Origin: Hoylesella pleuritidis JCM 14110
GTDB taxonomy: Bacteria; Bacteroidota; Bacteroidia; Bacteroidales; Bacteroidaceae
Assembly: GCF_000613725.1 (NCBI RefSeq)
Contig: NZ_BAJN01000011.1
Span: 33,017-97,016, forward strand
Direction of reading: 5' to 3'
DNA length: 64,000 nt
A model generated the notes under the pieces. That model did no database searches. It was not told where the DNA came from and saw nothing but the letters and a program-made list of their open reading frames with translations. Shown in pieces: positions 34,444 through 43,031 of the stretch; position 1 is the stretch's first letter, and every line of letters begins with the position of its first letter. The translations under genes and the position numbers were made by a program.

Positions 34444-35046
34444 ATGAAAAATGATACAATACAGGTCCGATGGAGCGAGAATATTATCATTGTCGATGCC
34501 GATTATATTGACAACGTGGCATTCAACCTCATTGTCAACTTTGAGCGAATCATCGGGCGCCGTATTCCGCAGGCCGATATGGCCCGTTGGATAGATTGTA
34601 TCGCGCTCGACGGAGGCCTGCGCGAGGGTGATCATCAGACACAGGTGGTCTTGATTCACGACCGAAAACGCAAGGCGCTGGACCACTTCACACCGGCCGA
34701 TTATGAGCAAGAGCTGAACGGGAAAGCCTTTAAAGACCAGCTCGGGGAGTTTTTAATCAGTTCGTTTCCGACAGAAGATGTGGTCGGCAAAGACGATTTC
34801 CTGCTCGACGTCTTGCAGACGGTCTGTGCTCAAAAGGATGTCCGTCGGGTGATGCTTATTCCCGATACGGAGAAAGAGGGCGTGTATGACGGCATCCGTC
34901 AGGTGCTCCGTTATGTGGACGACGATGCCAAACGCGTCACCGTCTTTACAATGCAGCCGATGGAAGGCGGTAACTTTCGCCAGGAAATTCTTGGCTATTC
35001 ATTGATGAGTGCACTGGGAATCAGGAGCGAAGAAATAGGTGAATAA
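34444..35046 (+). CDS. Conserved Bacteroidales protein of unknown function
   Basis: I start at ATG 34444 (MKNDTIQVRWSENIIIVDAD) because the consensus promoter ends at 34438. The 200-aa protein has no signal peptide or membrane helix. It opens with a short beta-like region and RIIGRRIPQADMARWIDCIA, and has VVLIHDRKRKALDHFTPADY followed by a C-terminal part with VRRVMLIPDTEKEGVYDGIR. I recall related uncharacterised proteins only in Bacteroidales. Nothing in the sequence gives an activity. Confidence 0.72.
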   Translation: MKNDTIQVRWSENIIIVDADYIDNVAFNLIVNFERIIGRRIPQADMARWIDCIALDGGLREGDHQTQVVLIHDRKRKALDHFTPADYEQELNGKAFKDQLGEFLISSFPTEDVVGKDDFLLDVLQTVCAQKDVRRVMLIPDTEKEGVYDGIRQVLRYVDDDAKRVTVFTMQPMEGGNFRQEILGYSLMSALGIRSEEIGE

Positions 35047-35205
35047 TTCATATTTCACAATTGGCTTGAAGCCGAACTTCGTTTTATAATTCATAATTAC
35101 AGGCTTACAACCGTTCTTATTGAGTTTTGAGTGGTGAGCGATGAATAAAAAGATGGATACCAAATAATAAATAATCTGTGAACAATTAATTATGTATTGT
35201 AAATT
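35047..35205. repeat. AATTATGAATT-type intergenic repeats
   Basis: Short AT-rich repeats in both orientations: ATAATTCATAATTAC near 35087 and ATTATGTATTGTAAATTATG then AATTGTGAATTAA at 35190-35220. The last copy supplies the start codon of the next gene. Confidence 0.5.
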
Positions 35206-36468
35206 ATGAATTGTGAATTAAATAGGGTTTTGATGATCGGCGCCGGTGGCGTCGCTACTGTTGCAGCATTCAAAATAGCACAGAATGCTGATGTTTTTAC
35301 CGATTTTATGATTGCGTCGAGGCGTAAAGAGAAGTGCGATGCAATCGTGCGGGCCATCGGAAAGCCTGGAATCAAGACAGCACAAGTGGATGCCGACGAC
35401 GTAGAACAGCTCAAGGCACTCTTCAATGACTATAAGCCGACGCTGGTTATCAATCTTGCACTGCCTTATCAAGACCTCACCATTATGGATGCTTGCCTGG
35501 CTTGCGGTGTCAATTATCTCGATACGGCCAACTACGAGCCGCGCGATGAAGCCCATTTTGAGTATAGTTGGCAGTGGGCTTATGCCGATCGCTTCAAGCA
35601 GGCAGGCCTTACCGCCATCCTCGGTTGCGGTTTCGACCCGGGCGTGAGCGGCATTTTTACGGCCTATGCTGCTAAACATTATTTCGACGAAATTCATTAT
35701 CTGGACATCGTTGACTGCAATGCGGGCAACCATCACAAGGCTTTTGCCACGAATTTCAATCCTGAAATCAACATCCGTGAGATAACGCAGAAAGGCTTAT
35801 ATTATAAGGATGGGAAGTGGATTGAGACCGACCCGCTGGCCATTCATCGACCTATCGACTATCCGAATATCGGTCCGCGCGAGAGTTATCTGATGCACCA
35901 CGAAGAGCTGGAGAGCTTGGTCAAGAACTATCCGACCATCAAGCAGGCACGGTTTTGGATGACTTTCGGGCAGCAGTATCTCACTTACTTGGACGTAATA
36001 CAGAACTTGGGGATGTCGCGTATCGACGAAATAGAATACGAAGCGCCGTTAGTCGATACTCCGAACAAGACAGCTCGTGTGAAGATCGTGCCCTTGCAGT
36101 TCCTCAAAGCAGTGTTGCCCAACCCCCAAGATCTTGGTGAAAACTACGATGGAGAGACCTCGATCGGATGCCATATACGCGGAATCAAGGACGGAAAAGA
36201 GTGCTCCTATTATGTTTATAACAACTGCAAGCACCAGGAAGCCTATCGAGAGACCGGTATGCAGGGCGTGAGTTACACAACGGGTGTGCCCGCAATGATC
36301 GGCGCTATGATGTTCCTCAAAGGCATTTGGCGGAAACCCGGCGTATGGAATGTCGAAGATTTCGATCCTGATCCATTTATGGAGCAGCTCAACAAGCAAG
36401 GTTTGCCGTGGCACGAAGTATTTGGGCAAGAGGCGGAGATGGCTCCGAACATCCCCGAAAAAGGGTAA
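35206..36468 (+). CDS. Carboxynorspermidine synthase / saccharopine dehydrogenase family
   Basis: A 420-aa protein with an N-terminal Rossmann fold (NRVLMIGAGGVATVAAFKIA), LPYQDLTIMDACLACGVNYL and CGFDPGVSGIFTAYAAKHYF, typical of carboxynorspermidine synthase. It reductively joins diaminopropane or putrescine with aspartate semialdehyde in the alternative polyamine pathway. The partner decarboxylase is not in the window. The ATG at 35206 is the only one that keeps the first beta strand, yet it lies inside an AATTGTGAATTAA repeat, so initiation may be unusual. It ends 146 nt before recA. Confidence 0.88.
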   Translation: MNCELNRVLMIGAGGVATVAAFKIAQNADVFTDFMIASRRKEKCDAIVRAIGKPGIKTAQVDADDVEQLKALFNDYKPTLVINLALPYQDLTIMDACLACGVNYLDTANYEPRDEAHFEYSWQWAYADRFKQAGLTAILGCGFDPGVSGIFTAYAAKHYFDEIHYLDIVDCNAGNHHKAFATNFNPEINIREITQKGLYYKDGKWIETDPLAIHRPIDYPNIGPRESYLMHHEELESLVKNYPTIKQARFWMTFGQQYLTYLDVIQNLGMSRIDEIEYEAPLVDTPNKTARVKIVPLQFLKAVLPNPQDLGENYDGETSIGCHIRGIKDGKECSYYVYNNCKHQEAYRETGMQGVSYTTGVPAMIGAMMFLKGIWRKPGVWNVEDFDPDPFMEQLNKQGLPWHEVFGQEAEMAPNIPEKG

Positions 36469-36614
36469 GATGTCTTGCAAGAAACAACGAAATAAAATAC
36501 GAGAACATACATTATTCATAACCTAATGGAGTGCGATGCACTTCAATGTGCCTGAAAACGTTTCTCCCGCGAGGCACTCTTATCTTCTGGATAAGCAAAG
36601 GGGAGGCGCTATTT

Positions 36615-37634
36615 ATGAAAGAATCAACAGACCCCAACATTCAGGAAGCGAAGCTGAAAGCTTTGCAAGCCGCGATGTCTAAGATAGAAAAAGACTTTGG
36701 TAAAGGCTCGATTATGAAGCTCGGCGACGAGAAGATAGAGGCGGTAGACGTCATTCCGACAGGTAGCATCGGGTTAGACGCAGCCCTTGGAGTAGGCGGT
36801 TACCCGCGCGGACGCATCATCGAGATCTACGGTCCGGAGTCGTCGGGCAAGACAACGCTGGCCATTCACGCCATTGCCGAGGCTCAGAAGGCTGGCGGGA
36901 TAGCTGCATTCATCGATGCCGAACACGCTTTCGACCGCTTCTATGCTGCCAAGCTCGGTGTAGATGTCGATAATCTGTGGATTTCGCAGCCCGATAACGG
37001 CGAGCAGGCATTGGAGATTGCCGACCAACTTATTCGTTCCAGCGCGGTCGATATACTCGTTGTCGATTCTGTGGCAGCACTTACACCGAAGAAGGAAATC
37101 GAAGGAGATATGGGCGATTCGGCCGTGGGCTTACAGGCACGGTTGATGAGTCAGGCCTTGCGTAAGCTCACTTCGACCATCGCTAAGACCAATACCACGT
37201 GTATCTTCATCAACCAATTGCGCGAGAAAATCGGCGTGATGTTCGGCAATCCGGAGACGACTACGGGTGGAAATGCCCTCAAATTCTATGCGTCTGTGCG
37301 TCTTGACATCCGCAAAGTGACCAGTTTGAAAGACGGCGATCAGATTGTGGGCAATCAGGTTCGCGTGAAAGTCGTTAAGAACAAAGTGGCTCCGCCGTTC
37401 CGTAAGGCCGAATTTGAGATTACTTTCGGTGAAGGAATCTCGAAGATCGGCGAGATATTAGACCTCGGTGTAGAGTTTAACATCATTCAGAAGAGCGGTA
37501 GTTGGTTCAGTTACAACGGCTCGAAGTTGGCTCAGGGACGCGATGCCTCCAAGGCTTTGCTGAAAGATAATCCCGAACTTTGCGAAGAACTCGAAGGACT
37601 TATCAAGCAAGCCATTGCAGATAAAGCCAAATAA
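36615..37634 (+). CDS. recA: Recombinase RecA
   Basis: I start at ATG 36615 ([20 protein letters not shown]), giving the usual 339 aa; longer readings add unrelated residues. Walker A GPESSGKT is at 73-80, [19 protein letters not shown] follows, Walker [11 protein letters not shown], loop 1 [20 protein letters not shown] and loop 2 [20 protein letters not shown] are intact. RecA performs strand exchange and triggers LexA cleavage. No SOS box was recognised upstream. A terminator embedded in array 5 follows. Confidence 0.98.
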   Translation: MKESTDPNIQEAKLKALQAAMSKIEKDFGKGSIMKLGDEKIEAVDVIPTGSIGLDAALGVGGYPRGRIIEIYGPESSGKTTLAIHAIAEAQKAGGIAAFIDAEHAFDRFYAAKLGVDVDNLWISQPDNGEQALEIADQLIRSSAVDILVVDSVAALTPKKEIEGDMGDSAVGLQARLMSQALRKLTSTIAKTNTTCIFINQLREKIGVMFGNPETTTGGNALKFYASVRLDIRKVTSLKDGDQIVGNQVRVKVVKNKVAPPFRKAEFEITFGEGISKIGEILDLGVEFNIIQKSGSWFSYNGSKLAQGRDASKALLKDNPELCEELEGLIKQAIADKAK

Positions 37635-37647
37635 TGTTTTCCGATCA

Positions 37648-37757
37648 GCTGTAAAACGGCGGGTGTTTAACTTTTTAACACCCGCCGTTTTGTCGTTAAT
37701 CGTGTTGCAATAAACAGTTAATTGCAACGCGATTAACTGTAAATGGGGCACTCGTTT
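37648..37757. repeat. 22-nt tandem array, GTTAATCG class (array 5, with embedded terminator)
   Basis: Five units begin at 37648 (GCTGTAAAACGG), 37670 (ACTTTTTAACAC), 37692 (GTCGTTAATCGT), 37714 (ACAGTTAATTGC) and 37736 (ACTGTAAATGGG), exactly 22 nt apart. The first two together make the recA terminator, so terminator and array share one frame. Confidence 0.85.
37653..37691 (+). terminator. Terminator of recA
   Basis: AAAACGGCGGGTGTT pairs perfectly with AACACCCGCCGTTTT around TAACTTTTT, a 15-bp stem ending in T. It can act in both directions. Confidence 0.9.
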
Positions 37758-37950
37758 CTTTTTGTCAATGTTTCATACTACGGGCAACAAGAAAATGAAT
37801 AACAACGAATAGCACATCATTTTACTCGTTGGTTGGTTAATAAAAGTGGCTTATTACAGGCGAATGTGCAAAACTTTCACAATAAAATAGTTAATAAAAA
37901 ATGTTATTTAATGGATAAAGGAGTTTTATCTAAACTTTTCTCGTATTTCC

Positions 37951-37981
37951 TTGCACGATTCAAATAAATGTCGTAACTTTG
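37951..37981 (+). promoter_or_regulatory. Promoter of initiator tRNA-Met
   Basis: TTG (37951-37953) and TAACTTTG (37974-37981), 20 nt apart; the tRNA starts 30 nt downstream. Confidence 0.7.
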
Positions 37982-38011
37982 CACCCGCAAACCAGAAATG
38001 TTTGATAACAT

Positions 38012-38087
38012 CGCGGAGTGGAGCAGTTGGTAGCTCGCCAGGCTCATAACCTGGAGGTCGCATGTTCGAGTCCTGCCTCCGCAACCA
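38012..38087 (+). tRNA. Initiator tRNA-Met (CAU)
   Basis: A 76-nt cloverleaf with encoded CCA. The acceptor stem pairs GCGGAG with CTCCGC, the anticodon loop is CTCATAA between CCAGG and CCTGG, and the T arm contains GTTCGAGTC. The first base C faces A72 without pairing, the mark of initiator tRNA. The third G-C pair of the classical GGG/CCC anticodon stem is A-T here. Confidence 0.93.
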
Positions 38088-38119
38088 ATCAAGTGCAGAC
38101 TTAGGTCTGCACTTTTCGT

Positions 38120-38797
38120 TTATCCATTCGTTAAGTATTTTCGAAGTTCAAACGCCCAAACCTTGTATCCGAAAGGCGAAAGGTGGAGTCCGTCTACGGA
38201 CATATCTCGGCGTAACTCATTGGTTCCGTGGCGCACGAACTTGTTGAACAGGTCGATGAACGTGATTCCCTGCCGCTGACAATAGGCTTGCAGCAGGCGG
38301 TTTATCTTGGGAACATCATCTGTCTTGCCTTCTAATGTTTTCCATTTTCCGTAAGTCTCGTTGATGGGTAGCAGACTTTGTACGTAGAGACGCGTGTGAG
38401 AGGCATCTCGTTGAATCTTGTTGATCACCTGCTTGCACAAGTCAAAGACCTGCACGGGGGTGAGATCGTGACTCAGGTCATTAATTCCCACCATTAAGAA
38501 AATGGCTTTCGGCTTCCCCGGGAGTATTTGTCCGAGGCGGTGAAGAATGCCCGTTGCATCGTCTCCGGAGATGCCGCGATTGCGTACTCGACGCCAACGC
38601 AGCAGCCGATTCCAGTCGCCGCCGAGCTCGGTGAGACTGTTTCCCAACATCACCACATCGGTACTGTCGATCTTGCGCATAGCAGCGAAGTCGGCAATAC
38701 GTTCTCGATAGTGTGATGTGGCTTGTGACTGTTGGGCCGAAGCACTGTTTATCCACATTGTCAAAGCGGTCAGTAAACTGATTTTAAATACTTTCAT
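38120..38797 (-). CDS. Secreted SGNH/GDSL hydrolase
   Basis: A 225-aa protein with signal peptide (MKVFKISLLTALTMWINSAS). The SGNH blocks are VVMLGNSLTELGG (catalytic Ser in G-N-S), RGISGDDATGILHR (Gly), FLMVGINDLSHD (Asn) and SVDGLHLSPFGY (Asp, His). It probably removes acyl or acetyl groups from glycans in the periplasm. It starts immediately before the M48 gene stop (no gap), so it is cotranscribed with that gene. Confidence 0.87.
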   Translation of the reverse strand: MKVFKISLLTALTMWINSASAQQSQATSHYRERIADFAAMRKIDSTDVVMLGNSLTELGGDWNRLLRWRRVRNRGISGDDATGILHRLGQILPGKPKAIFLMVGINDLSHDLTPVQVFDLCKQVINKIQRDASHTRLYVQSLLPINETYGKWKTLEGKTDDVPKINRLLQAYCQRQGITFIDLFNKFVRHGTNELRRDMSVDGLHLSPFGYKVWAFELRKYLTNG

Positions 38798-39805
38798 CTA
38801 AAACTGTTCCAATATTTCGATTCTGTGTTCGGTATCGGGATGCGTGCTGAAAAGCGAATCCATAAAGCCTAACAAACCGGTAGACATTTCGTCGGGATGA
38901 ATGATGAAGAGTTGTGCTACATCTTCGCGACCTACCTTATCGAGGCCGGGATTGCCCGAAATCTTTCTCAATGCCGAGGCTAAAGCCAGCGGATTTCCGC
39001 ACAGTTCGGCACCGCCCGCATCGGCCATATACTCCCGACGGCGGGAAATGGCAAAGCGGGTGATCAGCGTGAAGAAGTAAGCCACGGCGCAACACACTGC
39101 TCCGATGGCTATTACAACGATGATTCCGGCTCCGTTACCGCCCGATTTGCTGTCCGACCGGCGACTGCTGCCGCCGAAAAGAAACATATTGTATAAGATG
39201 CGAACGACCAATCCCATTACCGTTGAGACGATTCCCACGAAGATAATGCTGGTGATGAGCAGGCGTGTATCGTGATTGCGGATGTGTGTAAGTTCGTGTC
39301 CGAGGACACCGGCAAGTTCTTCATCGGTGAGCAAATCGAGCAAACCGGTGGTCACGGTCACCGTATAGCTGTTCTTATCGATGCCGCTTGCGAAAGCATT
39401 CAGTTGTGGATCGTCAACGATATTGATTTTGGGCATATCCATATTGCACGTCATACAGAGGTTTTCAACGATGTTATAGACGCGCGGATTCTCCTTTCGC
39501 GACAGCGGTCGGGCACCGGTAGCCTGCCGAATCATTGCCGTATTGGTGAAGAAAGCAATGGCAAACCACAGCAGTACGCCGCCGATTATCCAAGGAAGGG
39601 CACCCAGAAAGTAGTCGTTTACGACCTGCACGTTCAGTTCGTGAACAGGTTTGCCGAGCTCATCGTAATATGACACGCCTGCGAGATCGACCAAAGCGAG
39701 GAATACCCACACCGTAGCCAGTATGATCAAAGGGAACAACAGCAGCAACAATAGGCTGAGCTGATTGTTGCGCTGTATCTGGGTCTGCATCCCGACGTAT
39801 CTCAT
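38798..39805 (-). CDS. M48 family membrane metalloprotease
   Basis: A 335-aa HtpX-like protease with N-terminal helices (about 17-40 and 66-88), the zinc site HELTH at 170-174 (GVLGHELTHIRNHD), two more helices and the third ligand in REYMADAGGAELCG. It is followed closely by a GDSL hydrolase gene and preceded 4 nt upstream by lemA, a pairing common in Bacteroidota. It probably degrades damaged membrane proteins. A start five residues later (MQTQIQRN) is equally plausible. Confidence 0.93.
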   Translation of the reverse strand: MRYVGMQTQIQRNNQLSLLLLLLFPLIILATVWVFLALVDLAGVSYYDELGKPVHELNVQVVNDYFLGALPWIIGGVLLWFAIAFFTNTAMIRQATGARPLSRKENPRVYNIVENLCMTCNMDMPKINIVDDPQLNAFASGIDKNSYTVTVTTGLLDLLTDEELAGVLGHELTHIRNHDTRLLITSIIFVGIVSTVMGLVVRILYNMFLFGGSSRRSDSKSGGNGAGIIVVIAIGAVCCAVAYFFTLITRFAISRRREYMADAGGAELCGNPLALASALRKISGNPGLDKVGREDVAQLFIIHPDEMSTGLLGFMDSLFSTHPDTEHRIEILEQF

Positions 39806-39809
39806 CCGC

Positions 39810-40373
39810 TCAGAATTTTACTTCGGGAGCCTTGTCAAAAGCAGCTCGTTCGTCTTTGGGAATATCGAACATCGGCTCTGTGTGGAAGCCGAACATATTG
39901 GCAAGAATATTCGACGGGAATGTCTGCACGGCATTGTTGAGTTCTCGCGTGGCCGAATTGAAGAAACGACGAACGGCTGCCAGTTTGTTCTCTATATCCG
40001 AAATCTCGTTTTGTAATTGCAAAAAGTTCTGGTTGGCTTTCAACTCCGGATAAGCCTCTAACGATACCCGCAGACCGGCCAAGGCGCTTGTCAGAGCATT
40101 TTCGGTCTGTACTTTGTCATTGATCCCTGTTGCATTCATCGCTGCTGCACGTGCTTCGGTCACCCGTTGGAAGACTTCCTTTTCGTGATCGGCATAACCT
40201 TTGACCGTAGCCACAAGCTGCGGAATGAGGTCGTGACGCTGTTTGAGCTGCACATCGATGTTAGCAAATGCGTTCTCTCGGTTGTTTCTGAGTTTTACTA
40301 AACTGTTATAAATGGCGATCATCCACACAAACAGTAAAACCACAACGATTAAAATGATAATCCAAGTCTCCAT
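39810..40373 (-). CDS. lemA: LemA family protein
   Basis: I start at ATG 40373 (METWIIILIVVVLLFVWMIA) because it opens directly with the single membrane helix. The 187-aa protein has YNSLVKLRNNRENAFANIDV, KQRHDLIPQLVATVKGYA and FNSATRELNNAVQTFPSNIL, the family's conserved helices. LemA proteins are anchored with the bulk outside; function is unclear, but the link with M48 proteases is conserved. Minus-strand TATCTTTG at 40403-40410 is the likely -7 box. Confidence 0.94.
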   Translation of the reverse strand: METWIIILIVVVLLFVWMIAIYNSLVKLRNNRENAFANIDVQLKQRHDLIPQLVATVKGYADHEKEVFQRVTEARAAAMNATGINDKVQTENALTSALAGLRVSLEAYPELKANQNFLQLQNEISDIENKLAAVRRFFNSATRELNNAVQTFPSNILANMFGFHTEPMFDIPKDERAAFDKAPEVKF

Positions 40374-40523
40374 CTTCTGTCTTTTTTTATTTGTTCTGAC
40401 AGCAAAGATAATGCAAAAGTCGGAGTCTGACAACGATTTTTTATTTTTTTAGGAGTTAAAACAGATAGAGAAATCAAGGAAAAATAAGACGGCTATTCTG
40501 TTATTCCTAAACTCTTGGAAATG

Positions 40524-40571
40524 AGAAATCCGGCTGCTGCTCGCATCAAATGCGACGACAACCGGATTTCT
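40524..40571 (-). terminator. Hairpin terminator after the transglycosylase gene
   Basis: AGAAATCCGG pairs with CCGGATTTCT, with an inner CGCAT-CAA-ATGCG stem. It lies just beyond the minus-strand stop at 40585. Confidence 0.75.
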
Positions 40572-40584
40572 TTGTTTTGGGAAC

Positions 40585-41037
40585 TTATACCGCAGCGCCA
40601 AGCGCTTTCATTACTTTCTCGAAGTATCTTTGTGTCCGCTTCACGCTGTAATTCAGCCCGCCGTTCCACGCTCGGATTGCTTTTTCTATGTCGTTCAGCG
40701 GATTATGTATCGACTGAATCAGCAAAAACATCTCCTTTGATTTAGCTATACTGAATCGATCGGACAGATTGAACCGCTTTTTCGACTTTCTTTTTCTGAG
40801 AATCTGATTGCATTCTGCAACCAAAACTGGGGTGATTTGCATCGCTCCCACTGATTTCCCGTTGGTGGCGCGGCTGTTTCCGTTGCTTTCCACCTTGATG
40901 ATTGCGTCCATCACCGGATTCCAATCCACTTTGTCTGAGTTCGTTTCGTTCGCTCCGTTATTGTCGGCAAACACCGAACCGGGATTGAACAATAAAATTG
41001 TAAAGATTAAAAATACAACTCTTAATATTCTCTCCAT
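40585..41037 (-). CDS. Small secreted lytic transglycosylase-like protein
   Basis: A 150-aa protein with signal peptide (MERILRVVFLIFTILLFNPG). The catalytic Glu is E50 in MDAIIKVESNGNSRA, followed by GKSVGAMQITPVLV and AIRAWNGGLNYSV, matching the SLT fold (E-S-x-G, G-x-M-Q-I, A-Y/W-N-G-G). The domain is short for a full enzyme. It would act on peptidoglycan in the periplasm. A promoter (minus-strand TACCTTTG, 41198-41205) gives a leader of about 155 nt. Confidence 0.82.
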   Translation of the reverse strand: MERILRVVFLIFTILLFNPGSVFADNNGANETNSDKVDWNPVMDAIIKVESNGNSRATNGKSVGAMQITPVLVAECNQILRKRKSKKRFNLSDRFSIAKSKEMFLLIQSIHNPLNDIEKAIRAWNGGLNYSVKRTQRYFEKVMKALGAAV

Positions 41038-41197
41038 AATTTATTTTTTATGGAACCTGAGTATCCTTAAAACACTATATACTCGCGACTATGGTCTTAT
41101 GAGAACGAATCGGCCCGATAGTCTCAGTCCCGTTAGATATACGAAAGACAACCTTTTCAAAACAACAGAAATGCGTTATCCTTTTACTTATCGGGCA

Positions 41198-41228
41198 CAA
41201 AGGTACAAAAAATAATTCATTCTGCCAA
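41198..41228 (-). promoter_or_regulatory. Promoter of the transglycosylase gene
   Basis: Minus-strand TTG (41226-41228) and TACCTTTG (41198-41205) are 20 nt apart. Confidence 0.55.
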
Positions 41229-41248
41229 ATTTTGCGCTCCGAGGCGGG

Positions 41249-42076
41249 CTACTCGGCCTCTGTGGGAGCGTTCTTCTCTGCGAATTGTATTTTGCTTCGG
41301 CATACTTCCAGTGGCTCTCCGCCGTTCGGTTCGATTTTCATCACCCGCACGCAATATTCGTCCGGGGTTGTCTGTTCACGATAGAAGCTCAGCCGATCGC
41401 CGCCGTGTCCCTCGGCTACATAAGCTATTTCGAACCGCCGGATGCGTTGTTCGCGATACCGGTCAAGCTTCCATAGGTCGAGAATATGCTCGATATACTT
41501 CACGCTGTTGATGTGTCCGTTGACATCCACGTCGCTATAGCCCGTGTCGATGGTGCGGACAAACTCGGCCGCAGCAGTCATTTTGACACGCGACGGAGGA
41601 TTGATGGGGCACGTTTTATTCGTATCAACATTCTTCAAAATACGTCCGTCGTGCACTTTCAGGAGGTCGACAGGCTGACGGGTGTCGGTGTCTATCATCG
41701 CCCAAACGCTGCGCCCGTAACCGAAAATCTGTCCGGTGAGGGCATCTTCTACTTTGAAATCGCGATGGGTAAAGAATCGCAGCGCACCCTCTACCCACGT
41801 TTCAACAGCAAACTTGGTGTAAGCCACAGGCATCTCAGTCATTTCAATGACCAATCTCGACAATACCCACGTGCGATGAATCGTATTGAGATAGTGCATT
41901 CCGAAGTCTCTCTCGTTGGAATGGAAGTCGGCCGCATTGAGCAAATGGTTGCCTAAATGTCCCATAAAGAGGCGATTGGAAAAGTCGCAATGGAACGGTT
42001 CTGCTAAAAAATCGTATCGCCCAACCTTTCCGTGGACATTTTTTAGCATATTGTCAGCCTCCGATTGTGGTTTCAT
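41249..42076 (-). CDS. Acyl-ACP thioesterase
   Basis: A 275-aa double-hotdog protein. RTWVLSRLVIEMTEMPVAYT, TWVEGALRFFTHRDFKV and YSDVDVNGHINSVKYIEHIL (N-G-H-I-N, conserved in FatA/B-type thioesterases) are visible. It releases fatty acids from acyl carrier protein. An upstream minus-strand TACCTTTG (42155-42162) is its likely -7 box, leaving a leader of about 75 nt. Confidence 0.9.
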   Translation of the reverse strand: MKPQSEADNMLKNVHGKVGRYDFLAEPFHCDFSNRLFMGHLGNHLLNAADFHSNERDFGMHYLNTIHRTWVLSRLVIEMTEMPVAYTKFAVETWVEGALRFFTHRDFKVEDALTGQIFGYGRSVWAMIDTDTRQPVDLLKVHDGRILKNVDTNKTCPINPPSRVKMTAAAEFVRTIDTGYSDVDVNGHINSVKYIEHILDLWKLDRYREQRIRRFEIAYVAEGHGGDRLSFYREQTTPDEYCVRVMKIEPNGGEPLEVCRSKIQFAEKNAPTEAE

Positions 42077-42232
42077 ATATACGTTTCTCCTATCGCTTTA
42101 AATATCTTCATTCTTGCCGCAAAATATCTGTCTTGCTTGTCTTGTGTACCACTGCAAAGGTAAGCAGATTTTATCGGAATTCCAACTGGTTCTCCGTTTA
42201 TTCCCGATAGAAAATTTTTGTCTGTCTGAAAA

Positions 42233-42320
42233 GCCGTTAATCGGACGACGAAAAACGGCTTTTCACATTGCGAATAACCGCTGTTTGGCGTACGGATAAG
42301 CGTTAATGAGCGGCAGAATC
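42233..42320. repeat. 22-nt tandem array, GTTAATCG class (array 6)
   Basis: Units begin at 42233 (GCCGTTAATCGG), 42255 (ACGGCTTTTCAC), 42277 (ACCGCTGTTTGG) and 42299 (AGCGTTAATGAG), 22 nt apart. AAAAGCCGTT (42229-42238) and AACGGCTTTT (42254-42263) form a hairpin. Here the array is not at a gene end but upstream of the thioesterase promoter. Confidence 0.85.
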
Positions 42321-42375
42321 TTGGTCAATGGAATGAGAATGTGTCGCGAATTAACTAATTGTTACAAATCTTTAC

Positions 42376-42487
42376 AAGTTCCCGAGTTGTCGTAACGTGG
42401 CAAAATATGTTCCCTGTTTGTCGCAGCAATGTTCCCCATTTGTCGTAGAAAAGTTCCCGATTTGTCGCCAAGATGTTCCCTTTTAGG
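42376..42487. repeat. 22-nt tandem array, GTTCCC/TTTGTCG family (array 7)
   Basis: Units begin at 42407 (ATGTTCCCTGTTTGTCG), 42429 (ATGTTCCCCATTTGTCG), 42451 (AAGTTCCCGATTTGTCG) and 42473 (ATGTTCCC), 22 nt apart. A further copy at 42376 (AAGTTCCCGAGTTGTCG) is displaced by 9 extra nt. Sequence is unrelated to array 6, which lies 60 nt away. Confidence 0.85.
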
Positions 42488-42768
42488 TTTATTTAACATT
42501 ATAATTCGTTGATTATCAGTTTGTTTCAAGGTCCTAATAAATATAGATAAATAGATTATAATTGATCAAAAGGTTTTTGAGACGAGTGTTGTTGTTGTCT
42601 TTTTCTTTTTTCCTTGCGGATTGAGTGTTAATGAAAGTGAAGTCCGGCAATATCTTCCGGGGCGGATGTTGGTATCCGCCTGCAAGAAAGACGGACCGTT
42701 TCGCGCGCGTAGAGCGACTGTTGCACACAACGCATCGAAGGCTATCTTATTTTGTATCGCACTGCGAG

Positions 42769-42799
42769 TTGGAATTTGAATTTGTATGTCGTACCTTTG
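42769..42799 (+). promoter_or_regulatory. Orphan promoter facing the yjbQ gene end
   Basis: TTG (42769-42771) and TACCTTTG (42792-42799) with a 20-nt spacer. The only frame behind it is the doubtful one at 42846. Confidence 0.55.
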
Positions 42800-42845
42800 C
42801 AGCACAATTCACTGACACGCAACGCACCTAAAAACAAATACGGAA

Positions 42846-43031
42846 ATGAATAAGACAAATGCCCGTTTATACGATCTCGCCAGCTATATACCATTCTGCG
42901 GTACACGATCGCCGTCTTTGGCAAACCGATCAGCAGTAGGTCGTAATATGTTCTACATCACACTGATATACGGCAAGATACAAAAACGCCGATTCTCGAA
43001 AGTCTCTCTCTCGCCGATTATTCGCCGATAA
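42846..43031 (+). CDS. Doubtful small protein behind an orphan promoter
   Basis: A 61-aa frame (MNKTNARLYDLASYIPFCGT) begins 47 nt after a good promoter and overlaps the end of yjbQ on the other strand by 14 nt. I recognise no family. It may be a real small gene, a remnant, or the cover for an RNA. Confidence 0.25.
   Translation: MNKTNARLYDLASYIPFCGTRSPSLANRSAVGRNMFYITLIYGKIQKRRFSKVSLSPIIRR

Larger units (their letters stand above)
37635..38011. other. Gap between recA and tRNA-Met: array 5, terminator, tRNA promoter
   Basis: Array 5 with the recA terminator occupies 37648-37757. The middle shows nothing clear. The tRNA promoter lies at 37951-37981. Confidence 0.6.
42077..42845. other. Long gap with arrays 6 and 7 and an orphan promoter
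   Basis: After the thioesterase promoter come array 6 (42233-42320), array 7 of a different sequence (42376-42487), AT-rich DNA, and a good promoter at 42769-42799. No gene of known type is found. Confidence 0.6.

Noticed and set aside
42376..42487. Replication origin or plasmid iterons
   Set aside because: Spacing resembles iterons, but no replication gene or AT-rich unwinding region with DnaA boxes lies nearby, and similar arrays occur at many other places.
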